Assembly: GCA_034189695.1 (NCBI GenBank)
Contig: JAXHUA010000039.1
Span: 1-15,434, forward strand
DNA from: JAXHUA01 sp034189695
Lineage (GTDB): Bacteria; Chloroflexota; Dehalococcoidia; E44-bin15
Length of the DNA stretch: 15,434 nt
Direction of reading: 5' to 3'
The notes under the pieces are model-generated. The model was not told where the DNA came from and did no database searches. It worked only from the letters and a program-made list of their open reading frames with translations. Made by a program: the position numbers and the translations under genes. Shown piece by piece: positions 7,088-13,965 of the stretch. Numbering within the stretch: the first letter of the stretch is position 1; the number at the start of each line of letters is the position of its first letter.

Positions 7088-7106
7088 CTCGAAAGCGCCT
7101 TTCAAG
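7088..7106. repeat. Inverted repeat upstream of the aldo/keto reductase
   Basis: On the minus strand CTTGAAAG-GCG-CTTTCGAG forms an 8-pair dyad (one T-G) with a 3-nt centre, about 85 bp before the reductase start. It could be an operator or a weak hairpin. A shorter related sequence, TGAAA-GCGCGA-TTTCA, lies past the other end of the reductase gene (5827-5842). Confidence 0.35.
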
Positions 7107-7200
7107 ATGACGCGATGACGGAGCGCTGCCCGCTCTCGGGTTCTGTGGCCACTCCTTTCAATTCCAGTGCCTTGAGCAATGCCTTGGTGCGCGTGCTCAT
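7102..7200 (-). CDS. Possible 32-aa peptide upstream of the reductase (unrecognised)
   Basis: ATG at 7200 is preceded by GGAAGG at a 6-nt spacing and opens a 32-residue frame (MSTRTKALLKALELKGVATE...) ending in TGA at 7102-7104. No motif is recognised. The ribosome site is good, but the length is too short to exclude chance. It might be the surviving start of a decayed gene. The surrounding stretch 7005-7566 holds no other gene I can support. Confidence 0.2.
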   Translation of the reverse strand: MSTRTKALLKALELKGVATEPESGQRSVIASS

Positions 7201-7422
7201 TTCACGCCTTCCGCGACCAGGTGCAGCCACACGCCTGCAAGGACGCTGGCGCCGATACAACCGCGCCAAGAACAGCATGGGAGAAAGACCCCCGTTGCCT
7301 GCCTTCTCGATTCACTTGCGCGTACTCTACGGTCGCGCCCCGCCCGAGTCAAGACGGGGCGCTCCATCAGCCAATTGGTGGCACCGGGCGACCCGCCTGT
7401 CCGAACACGGGCACCGCTCCCC

Positions 7423-7452
7423 TCGACAGAACAGGTCGCGATTGTATATAGT
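7423..7452 (+). promoter_or_regulatory. Putative promoter for the 49-aa protein and 4Fe-4S protein
   Basis: TCGACA (7423-7428, 5 of 6 to consensus) and TATAGT (7447-7452, 5 of 6) are 18 nt apart. TATATA at 7445 with a 16-nt spacer is an alternative. The site lies about 115 nt before the first small gene. Confidence 0.4.
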
Positions 7453-7566
7453 GGGATTGATAATGAGTCGCAATCTCACAATAGACAGCTCGACTCATCG
7501 TCATTCGACAACGGCCCAGCGTGCATGCCGACGAAACTCCTGCACATGAGCTACGGGAGGCACGAA

Positions 7567-7716
7567 GTGAGCGAGGAGAAGGTAAGAGAGATCGAGGACA
7601 AGATAGCCGACCTCAAGGCTCGGTGGCCCCCACACTCCGTGCCGCCGTCAATGTGGCGGCAACTGGAGGAACTCGAGGCAGAGTTGGAGGAAGCTAGAAG
7701 GCGCGAACACCGATAG
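7567..7716 (+). CDS. Small helical protein, 49 aa, function unknown
   Basis: A GTG start lies 6 nt after GGGAGG (7555-7560). The product is two amphipathic, charged helices (SEEKVREIEDKIADLKARW and a Glu/Leu/Arg-rich C-terminal helix) joined by a Pro-rich turn, PPHSVPPSMW. This looks like a helical hairpin or short coiled coil. I do not recognise a named family, though the turn looks constrained rather than random. It is followed, after a hairpin at 7728-7742, by the 4Fe-4S protein gene. A much longer minus-strand frame covers it, but that frame has no recognisable protein. Confidence 0.6.
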   Translation: MSEEKVREIEDKIADLKARWPPHSVPPSMWRQLEELEAELEEARRREHR

Positions 7717-7727
7717 GTACCCGGATC

Positions 7728-7742
7728 TGTGGCGAGGCCACA
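7728..7742 (+). terminator. Hairpin between two small genes
   Basis: TGTGGC-GAG-GCCACA is a perfect 6-bp stem with a 3-nt loop, 11 bp after the 49-aa gene. GATC repeats (7724-7727 and 7747-7750) flank it and could extend the structure. No T-tract follows, so it is more likely an attenuating or processing hairpin than a full terminator. Confidence 0.3.
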
Positions 7743-7847
7743 CCATGATCTGAGGGCGAAGTGAGACAGTGCAGATGGTGGTCTCTTGTGCGGTGTAAGC
7801 GGTGCAAGCTGGACGAGCGATAGCTGGAATGCCGAGAAAGGGGACTC

Positions 7848-8060
7848 ATGGCAAGCAAGATGCCTCTGGTGGACCCGTATAGGTGCCACCCTGAGAAGTG
7901 CGATAGCGGGGTCTGTGCTGCTGTACTGGCGTGTACCCACAAGCTGCTGAAGCAGGAGGCCTGCTATGAAATGCCAATGACACACCCATCCCTCTGTCAG
8001 GGCTGTGGCGACTGTGTCCGGGCCTGTCCCTTGAAGGCAATCAAGATAGTAAGGACCTGA
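7848..8060 (+). CDS. Small 4Fe-4S protein with RLI-like N-terminal cysteine motif, 70 aa
   Basis: ATG at 7848 follows AAAGGGG with a suitable gap. The C-terminal half holds a canonical cluster motif, CQGCGDCVRACPLKAI (Cys50, 53, 56, 60). The N-terminal half has an irregular set, Cys13, Cys18, Cys23 and Cys29, in DPYRCHPEKCDSGVC, which resembles the metal-binding start of the ABCE1/RLI family (DxxRCxPxKC). A further Cys39 lies between. It probably carries one or two [4Fe-4S] clusters and works as an electron carrier or as a detached RLI-like Fe-S module. No partner gene is adjacent, so the redox partner is unknown. A minus-strand frame covering it is taken as a shadow. Confidence 0.8.
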   Translation: MASKMPLVDPYRCHPEKCDSGVCAAVLACTHKLLKQEACYEMPMTHPSLCQGCGDCVRACPLKAIKIVRT

Positions 8061-8160
8061 CCACTGTCTGTGCTGAGTGGCAGTCGGAGTCGATGTTGCT
8101 GGACTTCCCTCTTTGATTGCCATAATCGAGGTGAATCCCACTTTGCAGGTGCCAGTAAGT

Positions 8161-8411
8161 GTCCTGGAGTCCGTCCTGCTTTTCGACGAAGTACCCAAGA
8201 CAAGAGTGAGAAGGAGGGCCATGATGGGAATAGAGGAGAATAGGGCTCTGGCTGCGCGCTGGGAGGTGAGTTCATGGATGTCGCTCCTACCGGCAGGCAG
8301 GTTACGATGTCCGGCAATACCATTGCCCGTATCGAAGGCGGCCGAATTGTGGAAGAGTGGACAGAAATGGACACAGTCGGATTGATGCAGCAGATTGGCG
8401 CTATGCCGTAA
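8161..8411 (+). pseudogene. Decayed SnoaL-like / ester cyclase gene fragment
   Basis: The last 45 codons (ATG 8274 to TAA 8409-8411) read MDVAPTGRQVTMSGNTI, then RIEGGRIVEEW, then GLMQQIGAMP, a clear SnoaL-like C-terminus. The preceding part of the fold is recognisable in a different frame (8161-8266), ending in ENRALAARWE. The expected linking residues (a THxGEF-type segment) are partly missing at about 8265, where the frame changes. So the gene has a small deletion with frameshift and no intact N-terminus. Homologues are small NTF2-fold proteins, often of unknown substrate. Confidence 0.65.
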
Positions 8412-8650
8412 TACAAGGTTATGAACCTGCAATTGATGCCGCAGCCAAACAGCGAAGGAAGAACGAAATCGGCTTGCTGGGGAAAACGACAGTGGTTCGG
8501 AGAGGATGAGAGCAATCGCCAGCACAGCCCTCAAGTCCCGCTATACTCCCTATCCCTCGCTTCCGCAGGCATTCTGGAAACAAGATATGCCCGCCAAGAG
8601 CGACCTCCCCAACTCGAGTCTAAAGGCATCTGACGACAAGCCGTAGTCTG
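8412..8650. other. Gene-poor stretch before the typA 3' end
   Basis: I see no supported gene here. A 46-residue plus-strand frame (8506-8646) and a 70-residue one (8421-8633) overlap, have no proper ribosome site and match nothing I know. No clear terminator is visible for typA, whose stop is at 8651-8653. Confidence 0.4.
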
Positions 8651-10480
8651 TCACTTCATGCTTCGCCGTGGAGAAGCGATGTTCCTCAACCGTTCCGCAT
8701 GAGTCAACAGCTCTTTCCTCAGCCTGATATTCTCGGGGGTAACCTCTACCAACTCATCACTATTGATGAAATCAATGGCTTGCTCCAGGCTAAAGATGAT
8801 AGGAGGCGTCAGCTTCACGGCAATGTCGGAAGTAGATGAGCGTATGTTGGTCTTCTTCTTTTCCTTGCATACGTTGACTGGTATGTCCTGCAGCCTTGCA
8901 TGCGCTCCCACTATCATGCCTTCGTAGACTGGGGTTCCCGGTTCGATGAAGGTGTCGCCTCTCTCCTGAGCGTTGCTGAGACCGTAGGTAACGGCAACGC
9001 CCGTCTCCGATGCCACGAGAACGCCGCCACGGGTCGTGACGACTTCCCCCCGCCATGGTTCATAGCCCAGAAAGACGGTATTCATAACGCTTTCACCACG
9101 GGTAGCGGTAAGGAAAGCGCTACGAAAACCAATAAGCCCTTTTGTGGGGATATGGAATTCCAGGCGTATGTTATCATTCCCGTCATTGCGCATATCGGTA
9201 AGCCGAGCCTGTCGCTTGCTCAGCATCTCGGTTAGAACCCCAACGTATTCAGCTTTGGTATCAATGGAAAGAGCCTCCACGGGTTCCACGAGGTTGCCGT
9301 CAACTATCTTGGTGATGGCCTCCGGCCTGGACACCTCAAACTCATAACCCTCACGGCGCATGGTCTCAATCAGGATTGCCAGATGCAGTTCCCCCCTGCC
9401 TTTCACCAGACAAGTGTCGGGACTATCCGTATCCTGTACGCGGAGGCTGAGATTAGTCTTCAGTTCCCTGTAGAGCCGCGCCCGCAACTGGCGGGTAGTA
9501 CAGAAACGCCCCTCACGGCCGCCGAAAGGTGATGTGTTCACTCCGAAGGTCATCTCTATTGTTGGTTCGCCAATCTCTATACCTGGCAGGGCTTCGGGCA
9601 GGTCCGAACTGGCAATAGTATCGCCAATGCTGACTTCTTCCAGACCGGTCACGGCCACTATGTCGCCAGCCTCGGCTTCCTCTATCTTCATGCGTTTGAG
9701 ACCAAGATAGGTGAACACTTCACCGATTTCGTGGTGCGTTACCGTCCCATCAGAACTGATAACGGCTACGGAATCACGAGGAGCGATTCTGCCTCTCCAG
9801 ATTCTGCCGATGGCTATCGTACCCTTGTGGCTGTCATAGTCCAGGTTAGAAACCAGCATTTGAAACGGACCGCTCTCGATCTGAGGCGGGGGGACTTTCG
9901 CCAGTATGCAATCAAGGAGAGGCAAGATATCCTTGCCCTTCGTCCCCAGTTCGCTGACAGCGATACCCTCCCTGGCACTGGCACACAGTACTTGGTAGTC
10001 AAGCTGGTCAACACTTGTAGCCAACTCCAGGAACAGGTCCTCGGTGAGCCGGGCTACCTCCGCTATCCGTGAATTGCCTCGATCCATTTTGTTGATAACC
10101 ACGACGGCTTTCAGCCCCTTTGCCATAGCCTGGTGCAGTACGAACTTGGTTTGCGGCATTGGGCCTTCCACAGAGTCCACTAGAAGCAAACAACCGTCAG
10201 CCATATTGATGACGCGCTCTACCTCCCCGCTGAAATCGGCATGCCCCGGCGTATCGATGATATTGATCTTAACCCCTTTATAGAGCACGGCTGCATTCTT
10301 AGACATAATAGTAATCCCTTTTTCACGTTCGAGGGCATTACTGTCCATTATCAGGTCACCGACTATCTGGTTATCCCGAAATATCTTGCTCTGCTTGAGC
10401 ATAGCATCTACCAGAGTAGTCTTACCATGGTCAACATGCGCGATAATGGCTATGTTTCTTATGTCATTCCGATAGTCCAT
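8651..10480 (-). CDS. typA: Ribosome-associated GTPase TypA/BipA
   Basis: This 609-residue translational GTPase has normal length for the family. G-domain motifs are AHVDHGKT (residues 14-21), the switch region EREKGITI, DTPGHADF near 78, NKMD near 132 and a CASA motif near 170. EF-Tu-like domain II, EF-G-like domains III and V (ETMRREGYEFEVSRPEAI) and the BipA-specific C-terminal domain (GLSNAQERGDTFIEPGTPVYEGMI in part) follow. It binds the 70S ribosome and helps growth and 50S assembly at low temperature or under stress. The ATG at 10480 gives the canonical N-terminus (RNDIRNIAIIAHVDHG). The ribosome site upstream is weak. It lies 131 nt after the RhlE-like helicase on the same strand and could be the last gene of that transcript or have its own start. 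Confidence 0.96.
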   Translation of the reverse strand: MDYRNDIRNIAIIAHVDHGKTTLVDAMLKQSKIFRDNQIVGDLIMDSNALEREKGITIMSKNAAVLYKGVKINIIDTPGHADFSGEVERVINMADGCLLLVDSVEGPMPQTKFVLHQAMAKGLKAVVVINKMDRGNSRIAEVARLTEDLFLELATSVDQLDYQVLCASAREGIAVSELGTKGKDILPLLDCILAKVPPPQIESGPFQMLVSNLDYDSHKGTIAIGRIWRGRIAPRDSVAVISSDGTVTHHEIGEVFTYLGLKRMKIEEAEAGDIVAVTGLEEVSIGDTIASSDLPEALPGIEIGEPTIEMTFGVNTSPFGGREGRFCTTRQLRARLYRELKTNLSLRVQDTDSPDTCLVKGRGELHLAILIETMRREGYEFEVSRPEAITKIVDGNLVEPVEALSIDTKAEYVGVLTEMLSKRQARLTDMRNDGNDNIRLEFHIPTKGLIGFRSAFLTATRGESVMNTVFLGYEPWRGEVVTTRGGVLVASETGVAVTYGLSNAQERGDTFIEPGTPVYEGMIVGAHARLQDIPVNVCKEKKKTNIRSSTSDIAVKLTPPIIFSLEQAIDFINSDELVEVTPENIRLRKELLTHAERLRNIASPRRSMK

Positions 10481-10611
10481 GTGGGTGGCAGGACCTTCTC
10501 TTCGATGAGCGTTTCCGGTGCCTTACATCCATCAGCATTGCCTATTCAATCCAAGTATTCGGTAGCAATAGCTGCTGAGAAAGGCTATCCGACATCACAG
10601 TCTGCGTCATC

Positions 10612-11775
10612 CTAGTTGCGCGGACGGCGAACGACCCCGCTGTTTGGTGGCGGCGCAGTGTAGTCAAACCCTTGCAGCGTCCGGCGCTCCAGCGGTGTTT
10701 TGAGGAACCGCTCAAGTGCGTGGACCATGGCCGAGTCTTCACCTGTTACGAATGTCAACGCATCACCGTCTTTGTTGACCCGTCCGGTGCGGCCAATGCG
10801 ATGGGTGTAGGCGTCCGTACTCTCGGGCATGTCGTAGTTGACGACATGTGAGATACGGAGAACGTCAATGCCACGAGCGGCAATGTCGGTTGCTACCAGG
10901 ATCTTGAATGAGCCGGCACGGAAGCCATCAAGCGCGGCCTGACGCTCGTTTTGAGACATGTTGCCCTGCAATGAAGCCGTTCGATAGCCTGCTCTCGCCA
11001 ACTGCTGCGCGACGCGTTCAGCGCGGTGCTTGGTACGCGTGAAGACAAGAACCGACCCCGTTTCTGTTTTGCGTAGTATCGCCTTTAGCAGAGCCGTCTT
11101 AAGATGCTGCTTCACGGGATACAATGCATGTATCACCGTGTTTGGTGGTAGCAAGTGTCCAATCTGTACCGTGACCGGATCATGCAGGGCTTCCTGCACT
11201 AGACGCCGGATATCAGCAGGCATGGTAGCCGAGAAAAGGAGTGTCTGCCGCGGCCCAATCAGACATCTCAAGATGCTCCGGATGTCAGGTAGAAAGCCCA
11301 TGTCAAACATCCGGTCCGCCTCGTCGATTACCAGAACTTCCACGTGGGATAGACTGATCGTACCCTTCCAAATGTGATCAAGTAGCCGGCCCGGACAGGC
11401 ACAGACTATTTCAATCCCACTTCGCAGTCCCAGGACTTGCTGGTCCATGCTCACCCCGCCGTAGACGGTGATACTCCGCAACCCGGTTTGCCTTCCCAGT
11501 CTATTTACAGCCTCGTACGTTTGCTCGGCCAGTTCACGCGTTGGCGAGATTATGAGAGCTCTGACACAACCCCGTGGCCCTTTCAGTAGACGCTGCAGAA
11601 TAGGCAGCACAAAAGCGGCGGTCTTCCCGGTTCCGGTCTGGGCCAGGCCAATGACATCGCGCCCCTGCATAATCGGTGGGATTGCTCTGTTCTGGATTGG
11701 TGTGGGTGCAACGTAACCGAGCGCCTGCACCCCGGCCATGACGCTCGGATGAAGATTAAAGTTTTTGAAATTCAC
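10612..11775 (-). CDS. DEAD-box RNA helicase, RhlE-like
   Basis: An ATP-dependent RNA helicase of 387 residues with the full motif set: Q motif PTPIQ, motif I AQTGTGKT, Ia PTRELA, Ib CPGRLLD (usually TPGR), II DEAD, III SAT, V ATDIAARGID and VI HRIGRTGR. It is essentially the bare two-RecA core, with only a short basic tail (RRPRN) and no long RNA-binding extension. The likely start is GTG at 11775, 5 nt after GAGGAG (11786-11781); TTG at 11778 is too close to it. The gene begins 28 nt after the first RRM gene, so co-transcription is likely. The RRM proteins could supply the RNA-binding function that the core lacks. Role: unwinding of structured RNA, in ribosome assembly or cold adaptation. 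Confidence 0.95.
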   Translation of the reverse strand: MNFKNFNLHPSVMAGVQALGYVAPTPIQNRAIPPIMQGRDVIGLAQTGTGKTAAFVLPILQRLLKGPRGCVRALIISPTRELAEQTYEAVNRLGRQTGLRSITVYGGVSMDQQVLGLRSGIEIVCACPGRLLDHIWKGTISLSHVEVLVIDEADRMFDMGFLPDIRSILRCLIGPRQTLLFSATMPADIRRLVQEALHDPVTVQIGHLLPPNTVIHALYPVKQHLKTALLKAILRKTETGSVLVFTRTKHRAERVAQQLARAGYRTASLQGNMSQNERQAALDGFRAGSFKILVATDIAARGIDVLRISHVVNYDMPESTDAYTHRIGRTGRVNKDGDALTFVTGEDSAMVHALERFLKTPLERRTLQGFDYTAPPPNSGVVRRPRN

Positions 11776-11803
11776 CAAAGCTCCTCAATTGAATTCTACA
11801 AAG

Positions 11804-12163
11804 TCATCGCTTGATTGAGGGAGACGATTTGTCCCATTTCCGGTGTCCTCGATGCCTTATTGCGCTGGAATGGCCAACTCCCTTGCTATGGGAGGACCCC
11901 TTGTCTCTGTTGTGTGAAAGAGGAAGAGCTTCGACGACTTCAACAAGCCGGCCCCTTATCGTTCTACCATTGAGACCGTCGACTGCATGTGCCCCTTCAG
12001 ACTTTGAGGCCATTTCAACGAAACCATATCCCCGCGGTTGTCCGCTTCCAATGTATTTGTCATTCATGACACTTACGGACATGACTTGTCCGAAGGCTGC
12101 AAACTGCTGTCGCAATTCATCCTCAGTCATCTCAAGCGGCAGATTGCCCACAAAGATGTTCAT
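11804..12163 (-). CDS. RRM-domain RNA-binding protein (basic tail)
   Basis: A 119-residue protein with one RNA recognition motif: RNP2 is IFVGNL near the N-terminus and RNP1 is RGYGFVEM near residue 48. The tail of about 40 residues is rich in His, Ser, Lys and Arg but lacks the Gly-rich repeats of its neighbour. ATG at 12163 is the natural RRM start; an upstream in-frame TTG (12172) overlaps the ribosome site. It is a paralogue of the next gene (shared FVEMASKSEG) and belongs to the small bacterial RRM group known from cyanobacteria, where members are often cold-induced. It lies just before the helicase gene. Confidence 0.9.
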   Translation of the reverse strand: MNIFVGNLPLEMTEDELRQQFAAFGQVMSVSVMNDKYIGSGQPRGYGFVEMASKSEGAHAVDGLNGRTIRGRLVEVVEALPLSHNRDKGSSHSKGVGHSSAIRHRGHRKWDKSSPSIKR

Positions 12164-12254
12164 GTTCCTCAACTCTTGTGAGATGGGTTTCCACTACGCC
12201 GATCTGCTACGTGTGTGCTGGTGACGGTTTACGCAGCTGCACAGGCACCAACAC

Positions 12255-12286
12255 GACTACCGGGCATAGATGGCGACCGGATAGTC
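12255..12286 (-). promoter_or_regulatory. Intercistronic hairpin after the second RRM gene
   Basis: On the minus strand GACTATCCGG (12286-12277) pairs with CCGGTAGTC (12263-12255) with one bulged base and a 13-nt loop. The first base is the last base of the RRM stop codon. No U-run follows, so it is probably a 3'-end stabiliser or processing site that sets different levels of the two RRM proteins. Confidence 0.4.
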
Positions 12287-12636
12287 TAGTATCTTCGCTG
12301 CCTCCCCCCCCCGGACCTGCCACCTCTGCCACCTCTGCCGCCACCATGGCCACTATGCCTTCTGTCACCATAGGAACCACCACTTCTGCTATCAGTGCGA
12401 GGGCGGGCTTCATTGACCACAACAGTCCGCTCTCTAAGTGTTGTCCCGTTGAGACCAGCGATTGCAGCTTCGCCCTCGGACTTCGATGCCATTTCAACAA
12501 AGCCGAATCCCTTAGGTCGCCCGCTGATCTTGTCGCTCAGGATGCTGACCGACTTTACCTCTCCGTAAGCCGAGAACTCCAGTTGCAGTTCCCCTTCGGT
12601 CATATCATAGGGTAAGTTGCCTACATAGATTCTCAT
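12286..12636 (-). CDS. RRM-domain RNA-binding protein with Gly/Arg-rich tail
   Basis: A 116-residue protein. Residues 1-80 form an RRM (RNP2 IYVGNL, RNP1 KGFGFVEM), and a C-terminal tail of GGGRGGRGGRSGGG type ends in RQRRY. This is the classic layout of small bacterial glycine-rich RNA-binding proteins. ATG at 12636 is preceded by AAGGGGGAAG (12650-12641); the frame extends further upstream without support. It binds single-stranded RNA and may act as an RNA chaperone with the helicase downstream. It probably shares a promoter near 13150 with the decayed zinc-ribbon gene. Confidence 0.93.
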   Translation of the reverse strand: MRIYVGNLPYDMTEGELQLEFSAYGEVKSVSILSDKISGRPKGFGFVEMASKSEGEAAIAGLNGTTLRERTVVVNEARPRTDSRSGGSYGDRRHSGHGGGRGGRGGRSGGGRQRRY

Positions 12637-12721
12637 GTTTCTTCCCCCTTTCTTCCAATGACGTAATCCTTGTTCCAGTGACACATCTTAGCGAAGAGTA
12701 CCTGGCCTATATATGTACCAA

Positions 12722-12744
12722 GAGCACACTAGTATTGGGTGCTC
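12722..12744 (-). promoter_or_regulatory. Weak hairpin around the pseudogene stop
   Basis: GAGCAC (12744-12739 on the minus strand) and GTGCTC (12727-12722) form a 6-bp stem with an 11-nt loop that includes the stop codon of the zinc-ribbon remnant. It is followed by TTGG rather than a U-tract. It may be a weak attenuator ahead of the RRM genes. Confidence 0.25.
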
Positions 12745-13036
12745 ATTCTGACCGTACCATGGCAATCACCGCAATACACCAGCCTGCCTTCACATGGCTC
12801 AAACAGTACTCCCGTGTCTTTCCTGCATCGGGCGTGGAGGGCAGGAAGCATCCACCACTTGGAGTTGCAGTAACCCACTGCCGCAACGCTGCGCTCTGTT
12901 GGCTCCACGCCACGAGGTACAACGCTTGGGCTCACTGGTGAAGCCCCATAGATCGGAAGGATTCTTGTTCCCCAGCGCCGAAAGCGCAGGCAGTCCCACA
13001 ATCGGAAAACTGGAGAGACTTGCCCTGCGAACTGAT
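12729..13036 (-). pseudogene. Decayed zinc-ribbon protein gene (zf-trcl / CxxC type)
   Basis: Three pieces in three frames follow the order of a known small zinc-ribbon family. The first is GKSLQFSDCGTACAFGAGEQ, the second GFTSEPKRCTSWRGANRAQR, and the third LFEPCEGRLVYCGDC up to the TAG at 12731-12729. The family consensus is roughly LQCSDCG...FSAGEQEF...GFTNEPKRCPSCR...CAECGK...VPFEPREGRPVYCSDC. Besides two frameshifts, several zinc ligands are lost (the first Cys of SDC is Phe, the second Cys of CPSC is Trp, and AECG is changed). The expected ATG is ATC at 13036. Point changes plus frameshifts indicate real decay rather than sequencing error. The gene keeps its promoter and lies first in the RRM-helicase transcript. 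Confidence 0.75.
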
Positions 13037-13149
13037 CGGATGACCTCCCCCTTCTGTATTCTGGTTAGAGTCTGGCCATCCAATACTTGATACGAATCTA
13101 AGGGGATTCTAGGAAGCTTGTGACAACCTAAACCGAAACCACCAAGTAA

Positions 13150-13178
13150 ATAATACACTTAAGCGACTAATTCTGCAA
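13150..13178 (-). promoter_or_regulatory. Putative promoter of the zinc-ribbon/RRM/helicase operon
   Basis: On the minus strand TTGCAG (13178-13173) and TATTAT (13155-13150, 5 of 6 to consensus) are 17 nt apart. The start would be near 13143, leaving about 107 nt of leader before the zinc-ribbon remnant and about 500 nt before the first intact RRM gene. Confidence 0.45.
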
Positions 13179-13243
13179 GTCAGTAAGTAGCCCTGCTGCG
13201 GCGATGTAACGCATTGTGTCCGAAAAGAAGGGGGCATATCCTT

Positions 13244-13438
13244 ATGAGGAACAAGAAAGCAAACCTCGGAAGCAGGACACGCCCCATGATACAGGTCAAA
13301 GACCTGAGCGAACCGACGATGGTGAAGCGCTTCGCCTCCTGGCACGACGGACACACAACACAACCACCAGCACAGCAGCCCCGATGGCGGCAAGAGAATC
13401 AAGGTCACGCGCCACCAGCCCATGCCACTGCGAGATAG
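13244..13438 (+). CDS. Possible small protein, 64 aa, unrecognised
   Basis: ATG at 13244 follows GAAGGGGG (13227-13234) with 9 nt between, and the frame gives MRNKKANLGSRTRPMIQVKD... with a Pro/Gln/His-rich end. A second frame over the same bases starts at GTG 13216 and ends at 13494, right before the terminator. I cannot tell which, if either, is translated. No family is recognised in either frame. Confidence 0.3.
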   Translation: MRNKKANLGSRTRPMIQVKDLSEPTMVKRFASWHDGHTTQPPAQQPRWRQENQGHAPPAHATAR

Positions 13439-13495
13439 GGGAAACGCCGCCCAGGTGGCTTGTCTCTGCGCCGAGCGCCCCGGCAGCAGCATGAC

Positions 13496-13525
13496 GAAAA
13501 CCACCCCGTTTTTGAGGTGGTTTTC
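13496..13525. terminator. Bidirectional intrinsic terminator
   Basis: GAAAACCACC (13496-13505) and GGTGGTTTTC (13516-13525) are a perfect 10-bp inverted repeat with a 10-nt loop containing TTTTT. The A-run on one side and T-run on the other make it work in both directions: for tRNA-Lys on the minus strand (about 35 nt past its 3' end) and for any plus-strand transcript of the small frame to its left. Confidence 0.8.
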
Positions 13526-13560
13526 TCAGGCGTGAGTTAGCTGCGAATCAGGCGTGGTTC

Positions 13561-13635
13561 TGGTGAGCCGTCGGGGATTCGAACCCCGGACACCCTGATT
13601 AAAAGTCAGGTGCTCTACCCCTGAGCTAACGGCCC
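13561..13635 (-). tRNA. tRNA-Lys (anticodon UUU), CCA encoded
   Basis: The minus strand gives a complete cloverleaf of 75 nt including CCA. The acceptor GGGCCGT pairs with ACGGCTC (one G-U), discriminator A. The D arm is GCTCAGGGGTAGAGC, the anticodon stem CTGAC...GTCAG-type with loop CTTTTAA, and the T arm is CGGGG-TTCGAAT-CCCCG. Anticodon TTT reads lysine codons AAA/AAG. Confidence 0.97.
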
Positions 13636-13726
13636 GTCTTCATCCAGCCGCGACGGCGTGAGGGGCATTCCTGCCGGGGATGGAGACTTCGCCCACCCTC
13701 TCCCCAGCCAATCGCTCAACACGCCG

Positions 13727-13755
13727 ATTCTACTATGCGTCATGCGCGAATTCAA
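13727..13755 (-). promoter_or_regulatory. Promoter of tRNA-Lys
   Basis: On the minus strand TTGAAT (13755-13750) and TAGAAT (13732-13727) are separated by exactly 17 nt, 4 of 6 and 5 of 6 to consensus. The start would be about 85 nt before the tRNA. Confidence 0.5.
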
Positions 13756-13933
13756 GCGTGGCCCGGGGGCAATGCAGGTCACCAATAGCGGCGCTGTCGC
13801 GTTGCTCTGCGCACCCCACCACCCTCGAGAACCGCACCCCATGGAGCCTGAAACGCATTCGCACGCCTTATCATCGGCCGCACAACGGCAGACGGGCAAC
13901 CACGGGCGCCACTGATGGCGCTGCTGAAGGCTA

Positions 13934-13963
13934 TTGACAACCCCAGGACACCTGTGATAGATT
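13934..13963 (+). promoter_or_regulatory. Promoter of the nrpR-like / hisF operon
   Basis: A perfect TTGACA (13934-13939) lies 18 nt before TAGATT (13958-13963); GATAGA at 13956 with 16 nt is an alternative. It is the best -35 in the window. The stretch from 13756 to 13933 to its left shows nothing I can support. Confidence 0.65.
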
Positions 13964-13965
13964 AC

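Noticed and set aside
6932..7549. Plus-strand frame of 205 codons
   Set aside because: Overlaps the start and ribosome site of the aldo/keto reductase on the other strand, and its composition looks like translated non-coding sequence.
7551..8534. Long minus-strand frame of 327 codons
   Set aside because: No recognisable motif. It runs antisense to the 49-aa gene, the Fe-S protein and the SnoaL remnant, all better supported by ribosome sites or family motifs.
12286..12350. Low-complexity repeat of GGT/GGC type
   Set aside because: It is the coding sequence of the Gly/Arg-rich tail of the RRM protein, not an independent repeat element.
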